NCBI GenBank assembly: GCA_947494865.1
Contig: CANMAT010000001.1
Span: 1-29,867, forward strand
Direction of reading: 5' to 3'
DNA from: Deltaproteobacteria bacterium
GTDB lineage: Bacteria; Myxococcota_A; Polyangia; Polyangiales; Ga0077539
Length of the DNA stretch: 29,867 bases
Part shown: positions 16,405 through 23,129 of the stretch, piece after piece
How the letters are laid out: every line of letters starts with the position of its first letter
Position numbering within the stretch: the stretch's first letter is position 1
Program-made: the position numbers and the translations under genes
The notes under the pieces: generated by a model
The model's database searches: none
What the model saw: the letters and a program-made list of their open reading frames with translations, nothing else
Told to the model about the DNA's origin: nothing

Positions 16405-17430
16405 GTGCAACCAGACCTGCCCCTCGACCCCACCGACGATCCCCGTGCGGACAACAACTCTGACCTCCCCCCAGAGCCCGAGGCCCTCGAGTGGCGCCTC
16501 CCGCTGACGCTCTTCCTCGCGACGGTGTGCAGCACTTTTTATGTGGGCGCGGGCCAGGTGCTAAAGCACGACCCGCTGGAGCTCTTCGCGCGGCGTCGGC
16601 CCGACGGTCTCGTGGCGGCGCTCCGCGCCTTCTGGTGGGCGATGGGCAAGGGGTGGATCTTCGCGGTCCCGCTCCTCGCGATCCTGCTCTGCCATGAGTT
16701 CGGGCACTACCTCATGGCGCGCAGGCATCGGGTTCCCGCTAGCCTTCCGATGTTCATCCCCTTCCCGAACCTCTTCGGCACGATGGGCGCCGTGATCTCG
16801 ATGCGCGGCCGGATTCGCACGCGCGACGCGCTCGTCGACATCGGCGCGGGCGGCCCCCTCGCGGGCCTCGCCGTGGCCGTGCCGGTCATCACGCTGGGCT
16901 TGTCGCTTTCGAACGTCGAACCCATGGCGGGACGCACGGGGATCCTCGTCGAGGGCGACTCTCTGCTCTATCTCGCACTCAAGCGAATCGTCTGCGGGTC
17001 GATCCCGGCAGGCCACGATGTGTGGCTCCACCCGGTGGCCTTCGCGGGGTGGGCGGGCTTCTTCGTCACGATGCTCAACCTCCTCCCGATCGGACAGCTC
17101 GACGGAGGCCACGTGGCCTACGCCCTCTTCGGAGAGCGGCAAGATCGCTGGTCGCCCCGCATCGCGTACGCGCTCCTGGCCTTCGCGGGCGCGGTTGCGC
17201 TCTGGGTGTGGCGTTCGACGCCCGACGCTGCCCGCAACTTCGCGTCGTTCACCCCTGCCGTGGTCTGGTTCATGTGGTCGTTGCTGTCACGCGCGGTGAT
17301 GCGGCTCTCGGGCGACCGTCACCCTCCGACGGGGGACGAGCCACTGTCGCCCGCTCGGCGCCGCGTGGCCATCTTCACGCTCGTGTGCTTTCTGCTGCTG
17401 TTCATGCCGCTGCCGATTCGCACGGCGTAG
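16405..17430 (+). CDS. Site-2 protease family zinc metallopeptidase (M50)
   Basis: This 341-residue intramembrane metalloprotease is of the S2P/M50 family, which cut membrane-bound substrates such as anti-sigma factors. The zinc motif HEFGH is at residues 97-101, and the third ligand Asp233 lies in NLLPIGQLDGGH. Six or more hydrophobic spans are visible, plus the conserved GAGGPLAG loop. The N-terminal 30 residues are acidic and cytoplasmic. GTG 16405 is preferred because GGAG lies five bases upstream; GTG 16399 overlaps that site. No PDZ domain is present. The gene ends four bases from the convergent Fur-family stop. Its substrate is not visible in the neighbourhood, since no sigma/anti-sigma pair is nearby. 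Confidence 0.9.
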   Translation: MQPDLPLDPTDDPRADNNSDLPPEPEALEWRLPLTLFLATVCSTFYVGAGQVLKHDPLELFARRRPDGLVAALRAFWWAMGKGWIFAVPLLAILLCHEFGHYLMARRHRVPASLPMFIPFPNLFGTMGAVISMRGRIRTRDALVDIGAGGPLAGLAVAVPVITLGLSLSNVEPMAGRTGILVEGDSLLYLALKRIVCGSIPAGHDVWLHPVAFAGWAGFFVTMLNLLPIGQLDGGHVAYALFGERQDRWSPRIAYALLAFAGAVALWVWRSTPDAARNFASFTPAVVWFMWSLLSRAVMRLSGDRHPPTGDEPLSPARRRVAIFTLVCFLLLFMPLPIRTA

Positions 17431-17434
17431 CGGG

Positions 17435-17962
17435 TCACTGCCGCGTCGGAGCCTTGCGCTGCTGCGACTTCCGACACGACGCGCACACGCCGTACATCTC
17501 GTGACGGTGCGAGTGGAGTTCGAAGCCGTGCACGCTGGCCACGCGCCCCTGCTCGCGCTCGATCGCCTCGTCTTCGAACTCCACGATCGTGCCGCACACC
17601 GTGCAAATCAGGTGGTCGTGGTGGTCGCCCACGAGTTCGAAGCGCGTCGCTCCGCCCTCGAAGCGCCGCTCGATCACGATGCCGCTGTCTTGAAACACCC
17701 GAAGTGTTCGGTACACCGTGGCGGCGCCGATGCGCGCGTCGCGATCCCTCACGGCGCGCAGCAACTCCTCGGCGGTGATGTGCCGCCCCATCTCCGCGAT
17801 GGTCTCGAGGATCAACTCACGGCGCGTGGAGCTCTTGAGCTTGTTGCGCACTACGTGGTCACGCAGGCGCGCGCGGAGCGTGTCGAAATCGGGCTGGTTC
17901 TGCACAAGAGGCTCCTGCGAATCTTCGGCGGAGAGCGAGGCGTTTCCCCGGCCGACGCTCAT
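17435..17962 (-). CDS. Fur-family metal-dependent transcriptional regulator
   Basis: This 175-residue regulator is of the Fur superfamily. A winged-helix DNA-binding domain lies at about residues 30-105 (KSSTRRELILETIAEMGRHITAEELLRAV, then AATVYRTLRVFQDSGIV as the recognition region). The dimerisation domain carries HHDHLIC, two CxxC pairs (CTVC and CASC, structural zinc) and HSHRHEMYG. The N-terminus has about 25 extra residues compared with E. coli Fur. Which metal or peroxide it senses cannot be told from the sequence. It begins at ATG 17962, with a GTG two codons upstream as an alternative and no clear ribosome binding site. It lies downstream of the motor cassette genes on the same strand, after a gap of about 56 bases that contains an inverted repeat. 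Confidence 0.93.
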   Translation of the reverse strand: MSVGRGNASLSAEDSQEPLVQNQPDFDTLRARLRDHVVRNKLKSSTRRELILETIAEMGRHITAEELLRAVRDRDARIGAATVYRTLRVFQDSGIVIERRFEGGATRFELVGDHHDHLICTVCGTIVEFEDEAIEREQGRVASVHGFELHSHRHEMYGVCASCRKSQQRKAPTRQ

Positions 17963-17965
17963 AAC

Positions 17966-18009
17966 CACAGAACGTCAGACGACGCCGTGCTGACGTCAAG
18001 CATTCTGTG
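17966..18009. promoter_or_regulatory. Imperfect inverted repeat upstream of the Fur-family gene
   Basis: On the plus strand CACAGAACGTCAG (17966-17978) is mirrored by CTGACG (17990-17995) and TTCTGTG (18003-18009), with seven extra bases between the two parts of the right arm. It starts four bases before the Fur-family ATG, so it could be an autoregulatory operator or an mRNA structure controlling the start. It does not match the classical Fur box. Confidence 0.4.
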
Positions 18010-18018
18010 CGTCGTGTA

Positions 18019-18987
18019 TCAATCGCGGGGGGCCGCTGCGTCGGATTCAGCGCTCGCGTCGTCGGCTTCGCGTGTCTCAGGCTCGGGGCCGTGAACGAGC
18101 CCGGTTACGGGCACGCCGATTGCGCGGCGCACGCTGTTGGCGATGGAGCAATCGTGCTGGCTCACGTTCAGCGGGCGCCCTCGCGCAGCACCGGGCGCCG
18201 GTGCGGGGAGGCCGGCGATGCGAAACGGCACCAGCACGAGGTCGTTGCCCTCGCCGCGCGTGCGCACGAGCGGGCGACCGTCGCGGAGATCGTAGATGTA
18301 GACGCGTGTGGGCCCCTCGATCGAGAGGCGACCCTCGTCGACGGCGAGCATCAGGTAGGGACGCGCGAGGCCGTGGCTGATGAACTCCTGATCGCGTTGC
18401 ATGCGCACGCGGAGGTCGGCGCGCAGCGCGTTGACGCGCTCGGGCGTGTCGGCTCCGCGCACCGAGTCGACGTAGGAAGGCCTGAGGAACGCGCCCTTGT
18501 CGAAGAGTTCGCGCGCCCAGAGGAACTCGACGCCGAGGCAGGCGAGCAGCTGGTCAGCGTAGCGGTGGCGAACCGATGCAGCGAGGTCGGCGCGGTCGTG
18601 GATCTCTCCGAGGCGAGTGCGTGCGTAGAGCACAGGCTCGCGCGCGAGCGCCTCCCAGGTGAAGACAGGGTCGCGGAGGTCTCCCTCGTAGGGGCCGACC
18701 GAACGGAGGATCGCCGTCTCGATTCGGTCGCGCGCGGTGTTGTACCTCGGAGCGAGCGAGCCGGTGAGCGTCGCGTGCTCTCGCAGGAGCTCTGCCCGAC
18801 TCGCCTCGAGGTCTCGGTGGCGGAGGTAGAGCCACACCGAAGGGAACGCGACGAGCACGAACAGAACGGGACCCCAGAAGCGCCAGTTGACCTTCGGCAA
18901 GAAGTCGAGGTCTGCACGGGAGATCATCCCCCGGTGCGGCGCTTCAGGTTCGTTGTCGGAAGAGGGAGGGGACGGGTCGTTGGCCAC
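18019..18987 (-). CDS. Unrecognised single-span membrane protein of the left motor cassette
   Basis: This 322-residue protein has a short acidic cytoplasmic N-terminus, one transmembrane helix at about residues 38-56 and a long periplasmic domain with helical character. The tail is acidic and Ala/Glu/Asp-rich. Topology (N-in, one span, large periplasmic part) is like that of TolA, TonB or other motor partners, but there is no TonB C-terminal signature and I do not recognise a family. It is transcribed after two TolR/ExbD-like genes with a gap of 49 bases, with GAGGTG well upstream of the ATG. From its place it is a candidate partner or effector of the motor. Confidence 0.7.
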   Translation of the reverse strand: MANDPSPPSSDNEPEAPHRGMISRADLDFLPKVNWRFWGPVLFVLVAFPSVWLYLRHRDLEASRAELLREHATLTGSLAPRYNTARDRIETAILRSVGPYEGDLRDPVFTWEALAREPVLYARTRLGEIHDRADLAASVRHRYADQLLACLGVEFLWARELFDKGAFLRPSYVDSVRGADTPERVNALRADLRVRMQRDQEFISHGLARPYLMLAVDEGRLSIEGPTRVYIYDLRDGRPLVRTRGEGNDLVLVPFRIAGLPAPAPGAARGRPLNVSQHDCSIANSVRRAIGVPVTGLVHGPEPETREADDASAESDAAAPRD

Positions 18988-19036
18988 AGGGCACCTCGCG
19001 TGAGTGAGAGGAGAGTCTCACAGACTGCGCGGTGAG

Positions 19037-19627
19037 CTACTCGTTCGTCGAGCTTGCGTTGCCCTTGGTGACGGCGAAATTGAGGCGCGTGAAGCCCGCC
19101 TGCGCGCACGTGCGCGCAACGGTCTTGATCACGTTCCAGCTCACGCGGCGGTCGATCTGGAAGACAATGTCGCCTTGGAAGGTCTCGCCGGGGTGAAGCA
19201 CGGGAAACTCGCGCTTGGCCTGGTCGAGGCGCTCGTAGAGGCGGTCGATGCGGTCGGTCACGCCCGCGAGTTCGCGCGGGGTCGTAAGGCGCTGACCGTC
19301 CATCATGATCGCCTGATCGGAGATCGAGATGATCGGCGCGCTGACGAGCGGGTCGGCGTGGGGAATCGTAGGCACTTCAAGGCTGGCCGACGACTGGATC
19401 TGCTGTTGCGTGCCGAACTGCGAGAGAAGAAACACCACCGTGATGACCAGATAATCGATCATCGAGGTGAGGTTGAGATCGGCGTTCAATCCCTTGTGCC
19501 CGCCACCCCGCAGTCGCTTCTGTGCGAACTGGAGCGGGAGGGCGTGGAACAAGAGGGTCTTCGACGCCACGGGGCGACCGAAGGGGCCGGGCTTGTGAGC
19601 CATCTTGCCAGGTTTGCTGACGGGCAT
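19037..19627 (-). CDS. ExbD/TolR-like motor protein, type B (left cassette)
   Basis: This 196-residue ExbD/TolR family protein has a 45-residue basic cytoplasmic tail, longer than usual. One transmembrane helix carries the proton-path aspartate Asp58 (TSMIDYLVITVVFLL). A periplasmic domain ends in TCAQAGFTRLNFAVTKG. In this family the helix sits inside a pentamer of TolQ/ExbB, and the Asp is protonated as ions flow. The C-terminal TCAQAGF block is shared with the last TolR of the divergent cassette (23130-23699), so the two are paralogues of one subtype. ATG 19627 has GAGGA seven bases upstream. Confidence 0.9.
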   Translation of the reverse strand: MPVSKPGKMAHKPGPFGRPVASKTLLFHALPLQFAQKRLRGGGHKGLNADLNLTSMIDYLVITVVFLLSQFGTQQQIQSSASLEVPTIPHADPLVSAPIISISDQAIMMDGQRLTTPRELAGVTDRIDRLYERLDQAKREFPVLHPGETFQGDIVFQIDRRVSWNVIKTVARTCAQAGFTRLNFAVTKGNASSTNE

Positions 19628-19664
19628 CGGTGTCCTCGGTGCGGGGTGTTCGCGACGATCTGCT

Positions 19665-20135
19665 TCAGAGGAAGCGGATCGTGACCTCGTTGCGGGAAGC
19701 GAGGCCGAAGACCTCGTACACGGTATCCATCACGCGGATGATCTCCGCGTAGGGGACGGCCCCATCAGGCTGGAGCCACACCTCGCGGTTCTGCGCGTTC
19801 GCACGATGCCGCTCGTCGAGCATGCGCTTGAGTTCATCCCACTGCTGTTGGCCGTGGTTGATGTCACGCATGTCGGTGGCGTTGACGCCAACGCGAAGGC
19901 CCGTAGGGGAAATCTGGATCTTGAGTTGATCCTGCGGCTGATCCTGCGGTTGATCAGGCGCGGGCGCGCCGCGAGGCTGTTGGGCCTGCACGGCGCCGAT
20001 CTGGGTCCACACGGCGGTCATGAGGAGGAACGCGATGCACGAGATCAACAGGTCGATCATCGGCACCATGTTGATCTGCATGTCGACGGACTTCTTACCG
20101 CCACCGCCGCCGCTTTCGACTGAGACGCCACCCAT
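19665..20135 (-). CDS. ExbD/TolR-like motor protein, type A (left cassette)
   Basis: This 156-residue ExbD/TolR family protein has a glycine-rich N-terminus and one transmembrane helix with the essential Asp28 (MVPMIDLLISCIAFLLM). A linker containing a DQPQ repeat and a small periplasmic domain (about 70-156) with PDGAVPYAEIIRVMDTVYE follow. The last part is the usual TolR C-terminal helix and strand. GGAGG lies nine bases before the ATG. It is the first of two different TolR-like genes following one TolQ-like gene. Its closest relative here appears to be the gene at 22471-23097, with which it shares the PNG/PDG..PY pattern. Confidence 0.9.
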   Translation of the reverse strand: MGGVSVESGGGGGKKSVDMQINMVPMIDLLISCIAFLLMTAVWTQIGAVQAQQPRGAPAPDQPQDQPQDQLKIQISPTGLRVGVNATDMRDINHGQQQWDELKRMLDERHRANAQNREVWLQPDGAVPYAEIIRVMDTVYEVFGLASRNEVTIRFL

Positions 20136-20185
20136 CTGTCATCGCCTCCGTTGGCTTCGGCCCCGCTCAGGGGACCTGCAGACCA

Positions 20186-20206
20186 GACGCGGGATCAGCC
20201 CGCGTC
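20186..20206. repeat. 8-bp stem hairpin spanning the stop codon of the left TolQ-like gene
   Basis: Arms GACGCGGG (20186-20193) and CCCGCGTC (20199-20206) are perfect complements with a 5-base loop. The TGA of the TolQ-like gene lies across the loop and stem (20195-20197). There is no T-tract. In mRNA it would form a very stable hairpin between the TolQ-like and first TolR-like genes. Confidence 0.55.
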
Positions 20207-20872
20207 CTTCGCGCCCGCGACGTTGATCTTGGAGCGGTTGTTCGTCACGAGGTTGAGCACCTGCACGGTCGCCTCGTTGATGTCGTCCACGATCGCCTGG
20301 GTCTTGCCGTTAAGAAGGGCGAAGCCGATGAGGCCGAGAATCGCCACGATGAGGCCGAAGGCCGTGCAGTTCATGGCTTCGGAGATGCCGCCCGCGAGGA
20401 GCTCCGCCTTGCGGGCGGGGTCGATCGTGGGGCCGCCGTCGCCGTGGCCGCCCACCGCGCCGAAGGCGCCGATGAGGCCGGTGATGGTGCCGAGGAGGCC
20501 CGAGAGCATGGCGAGGTTCGAGAGCAGCGCGAGGTACGCGGTGCGGTGCTCGACCTTCGGGAGCTCACGGAGCGCCGCCTCGTCCATCGCGGCCTGCACC
20601 TCGCCGTCGGGGCGGTTGACCTTCATCAGGCCAGCCTTGACGATACGAGCCAGCGGCGCCTGCGCGCTCGAGCAGAGCTTGATCGCGCGCCCTACATCTC
20701 CCGCGAGGATGCACTTCTGGACGTTGGACAGGAACGCGTCCTTGTTGATGGACGACTTGAACAGATACATTGCGCGTTCGATCGTGATCGCGATCACGAA
20801 CACGCCCCAGAAGACGATGGGCCACATGCCCCAGCCGCCCTCTTTGAAGTGCGTACCCAGACTGTGCAACAT
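20195..20872 (-). CDS. TolQ/ExbB/MotA-family proton channel (left cassette)
   Basis: This 225-residue inner-membrane proton channel subunit has three hydrophobic helices (about residues 15-37, 110-145 and 165-190) and the conserved family helices LLSNLAMLSGLLGTITGLIGAF and NCTAFGLIVAILGLIGFALL. The Thr expected to line the channel is present. A glycine-rich loop (GGHGDGGPTIDPARKAE) separates the last two helices and is longer than in E. coli TolQ. Five copies normally surround two TolR/ExbD subunits. AGGAGGA lies seven to eight bases before ATG 20872, a strong ribosome binding site. It is the first gene of the left cassette. Confidence 0.92.
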   Translation of the reverse strand: MLHSLGTHFKEGGWGMWPIVFWGVFVIAITIERAMYLFKSSINKDAFLSNVQKCILAGDVGRAIKLCSSAQAPLARIVKAGLMKVNRPDGEVQAAMDEAALRELPKVEHRTAYLALLSNLAMLSGLLGTITGLIGAFGAVGGHGDGGPTIDPARKAELLAGGISEAMNCTAFGLIVAILGLIGFALLNGKTQAIVDDINEATVQVLNLVTNNRSKINVAGAKDAG

Positions 20873-20904
20873 CTCGGATTCCTCCTCAGGACATCGACTC
20901 TGCC

Positions 20905-20993
20905 CGGCACCCGCCGGACGATGTGGTGGCGTTCTTCCTCGACCGCGAGCAGTTCTCGCGGAACCGCTGTCCGCCCGTCGCTGGACGGGCGGA
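20905..20993 (-). promoter_or_regulatory. Three consecutive hairpins in the leader of the left motor cassette
   Basis: Perfect inverted repeats lie at 20905-20918 (CCGGC/GCCGG, 4-base loop), 20943-20961 (CCGCGAG/CTCGCGG, 5-base loop) and 20970-20993 (TCCGCCCGTC/GACGGGCGGA, 10-bp stem, 4-base loop). All lie within 120 bases of the TolQ-like start on the predicted transcript. There is no match to a riboswitch class I know. Confidence 0.55.
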
Positions 20994-21257
20994 ATGATCC
21001 TCTACACGACCCCTGCGTTCAGTTTCCAGTGCATTTCGCATTCGCGTTCGTATCGCTCGCTTTGCAAGATGCTCGGGGTCGCTGCTGCCGTCTACACGGC
21101 AAATCTACAGCCGCATGCAAAGACCATCAGGGGCGTGCCGCCGCCGGGGCCTTGCGCACTGTCTGCGTCGGGTTGTCTTCGAGAAATTCTCTCACACGGC
21201 GAAGGGGATCGATCGCCGTCGACAGAAGTGCTGCGGGTGAAGCCTAGAACGTCGGCG

Positions 21258-21285
21258 ATGATACCGGCGAGGTCTGGGGTGTCAA
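21258..21285 (-). promoter_or_regulatory. Predicted promoter of the left motor cassette
   Basis: On the minus strand TTGACA (21280-21285) and TATCAT (21258-21263) are separated by 16 bases. This is a near-consensus housekeeping promoter giving a leader of about 380 bases. An inverted repeat GGGGTG/CACCCC (21276-21294) overlaps the -35. Confidence 0.65.
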
Positions 21286-21491
21286 CATCACCCCCATGTT
21301 TGCGCCCGGCTTGTATTTTCATGGCGTTTGCGCGCCCAATGTGAGGGGCGCGGCAAGCCGCGGAGAGCAGGCAGCAGGGTGGGGCGCTGCCGCCGCACGG
21401 CGCAAACATCGCATGAGCCATAGCGCGGTTGACGCTGCGAGCGGCTTGTGTAGCGCATCTGCACAGCCTCTCATCGGTGCCATGGGAGTGG

Positions 21492-21521
21492 TTGACAGCG
21501 TGCTTTCTCGCGAGATACGGT
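21492..21521 (+). promoter_or_regulatory. Predicted promoter and operator of the right motor cassette
   Basis: TTGACA (21492-21497) and TACGGT (21516-21521) are 18 bases apart. The palindrome TCTCGCGAGA (21506-21515) fills the end of the spacer. A perfect inverted repeat GCGAGA/TCTCGC (21510-21526) is centred on the -10, so a repressor site is likely. A second weak -10-like TAGGTT lies at 21657-21662. Confidence 0.55.
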
Positions 21522-21657
21522 CTCGCCTCTCTGGAATCCGGTGGGCATCGCTGCGAGACAGTTCGCGGGGGTGTAGTGACGGCGGGTGCCAGCGCGGTTT
21601 GGCAAAACCCGTATCCGCGACTGCACGAGGTGCTTCACCCCGGGCGCGGGTTGGGAT

Positions 21658-21695
21658 AGGTTCCCCCCGATCACGAGAGGAACCTCATCAGGTTC
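21658..21695 (+). promoter_or_regulatory. Mutually exclusive hairpins in the leader of the right motor cassette
   Basis: AGGTTCC (21658-21664), GGAACCT (21679-21685) and AGGTTC (21690-21695) can pair as first-with-second (7 bp) or second-with-third (6 bp), but not both. The last arm lies 11 bases before the AAGGAG ribosome binding site (21707-21712). Confidence 0.4.
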
Positions 21696-21723
21696 GGTGA
21701 CGAAGTAAGGAGCGGAAGGGACG

Positions 21724-22425
21724 ATGCAGTCGACGCTTGTGCAGTTGCTCTTGCTGGCCCAGCACACGGGTGGCGCCGAACACCAGCAGGAGGCAGTGGG
21801 TCTCGCGGGTCTCTACGAGAAGCTCGGCTGGCCCTTCTTCGTGAACGTCTTCATCTCGATCATCGTGCTGGCCACGATCGCCGAGCGGGTCATCTTTTTG
21901 TTCACGAAGTTTCGCGTGAACAACAAAGAGCTGCTCGCTCAGGTGCGAAAGCTGGTGCAGGCCGGCAACATCGATCGCGCCGTGAAGCTCTGCGAGGCGG
22001 GTGACTTCCCGGTCTTTCGCGTGTTTCGCGCGGGCCTCACGCAAGTGAACCGCGGCGAGGAGGCCGTGGTGACCTCGATCGAAGAGCAGATGATGGACAT
22101 GGCCCCGATGGTCGAGAAGCGCATCAACGCGCTCTGGTCGTTGGCCAACATCGCGACCCTCTTCGGCCTCCTGGGCACCATTCTCGGCCTCATTCACACG
22201 TTCAGCGCGCTCGACCGCGTGACGGACCCCGGCCAGCGCCAGCAGGCGCTCGCGCGCGGCATCTCCGAGGCCATGAACAACACCGCGCTCGGCCTGGGCA
22301 TCGCGGTGGGCTGCATGGTCGCGCACCTCCTCCTCAGCGAGTGGAAGAAGAACATCCTCGCGGACCTCGAGCTCAACGTCTCGAAGCTCCAGAACCTGCT
22401 CACGGTGGGCCGCCCGCAGGGGTGA
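21724..22425 (+). CDS. TolQ/ExbB/MotA-family proton channel (right cassette)
   Basis: This 233-residue proton channel subunit has a first helix at about residues 38-60 (FFVNVFISIIVLATIAERVIFLF). The paired helices LWSLANIATLFGLLGTILGLIHTF and MNNTALGLGIAVGCMVAHLLL hold the conserved small residues and Thr of the family. The N-terminus has about 30 extra residues, including a histidine/glutamine-rich stretch (AQHTGGAEHQQEAVG). AAGGAG lies 11 bases before the ATG. It is followed after 45 bases by a TolR-like gene. It is a paralogue of the TolQ-like gene at 20195-20872, transcribed in the opposite direction. Confidence 0.93.
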   Translation: MQSTLVQLLLLAQHTGGAEHQQEAVGLAGLYEKLGWPFFVNVFISIIVLATIAERVIFLFTKFRVNNKELLAQVRKLVQAGNIDRAVKLCEAGDFPVFRVFRAGLTQVNRGEEAVVTSIEEQMMDMAPMVEKRINALWSLANIATLFGLLGTILGLIHTFSALDRVTDPGQRQQALARGISEAMNNTALGLGIAVGCMVAHLLLSEWKKNILADLELNVSKLQNLLTVGRPQG

Positions 22426-22470
22426 CGCCGGCGGAGCGCACCGCGACTCCCCGCATCTGAGGTCCACTCT

Positions 22471-23097
22471 ATGCCCCCCAAGTTCACCGCAGGCCAGCAC
22501 GCGATCATCGCAAAACGAGCCAGGCACAAGGAACACGGCCCCGACGACGGCGGCGGCGAGCTGAACATCATCCCGTTCCTCGACATCATCATGAACGTGC
22601 TGATGTTCCTCCTCGCGACGATCGCCACGGTGTTCACCGCAGCGATCCCGGTGCCCGCGCCGTCGAGCTCCAATCGCCCCGGCAACGCTCCGCAACAAGA
22701 GCGGCTGAACATCACGGTGAAGATCTCCCCCACGGGCATCATCATCGGCGCCGGCGGCGGCTTTCTTATGCCTGGCTGCACCACCGTGGGCGCTGCGACG
22801 GTCACCGTGGCCAATCGCGCGACCCCCGACCAGGATGGTCACCTCCAGGACTTTGCAGCGCTCACGCAGTGCATGCAGGCCGTCCGTCGTCAGTGGGCGA
22901 CGGAGGTCGCGAACGACCACTCGATCAACGTGTCGCCCAACGGGGAGATCCCCTACGGCGTGCTCGTGAAAACGATCGACGCCGTTCGCGAGGCCCGCTC
23001 CGGCGCGTGCCGCATCGCCGAAGATGGCCACGCTGGCGACTTCTCGAACTCCGACTGCCTCTTCCCCGAGGTCACCCTCGGTCTGCTGAGGAACTGA
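22471..23097 (+). CDS. ExbD/TolR-like motor protein, type A (right cassette)
   Basis: This 208-residue ExbD/TolR family protein has a short charged cytoplasmic tail, a helix with the essential Asp38 (IIPFLDIIMNVLMFLL) and a periplasmic domain. The domain ends with SPNGEIPYGVLVKTIDAVREA and FPEVTLGLL, as in TolR. The periplasmic domain is larger than that of the left type A protein and contains four cysteines (PGCTT, TQCMQ, GACRI, SDCLF), an even number that could form two disulfides. The ATG has GAGG about ten bases upstream. It sits between the TolQ-like gene and a second TolR-like gene. Confidence 0.9.
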   Translation: MPPKFTAGQHAIIAKRARHKEHGPDDGGGELNIIPFLDIIMNVLMFLLATIATVFTAAIPVPAPSSSNRPGNAPQQERLNITVKISPTGIIIGAGGGFLMPGCTTVGAATVTVANRATPDQDGHLQDFAALTQCMQAVRRQWATEVANDHSINVSPNGEIPYGVLVKTIDAVREARSGACRIAEDGHAGDFSNSDCLFPEVTLGLLRN

Positions 23098-23129
23098 TCC
23101 AACAGCCCTCCTGAAGGAGCGCCTCGCGA

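Larger units (their letters stand above)
20873..21723. other. 851-bp regulatory region between divergent motor cassettes
   Basis: No convincing gene is seen. The region holds a minus-strand promoter (21258-21285) and a leader of about 380 bases with three hairpins (20905-20993). It also holds a plus-strand promoter (21492-21521) with overlapping inverted repeats, and a leader of about 200 bases ending in alternative hairpins (21658-21695). A perfect palindrome GAGAAATTCTC lies at 21181-21191. Individual elements are listed separately. Confidence 0.6.

Noticed and set aside
21092..21421. 109-codon frame on the minus strand between the motor cassettes
   Set aside because: It contains the near-consensus promoter of the left cassette, has no ribosome binding site and an unnatural Cys/Pro/Arg-rich composition; probably chance.
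21506..21515. TCTCGCGAGA as the known eukaryotic promoter motif
   Set aside because: The bacterial context makes the resemblance coincidental; only its palindromic place in the promoter was kept as evidence.
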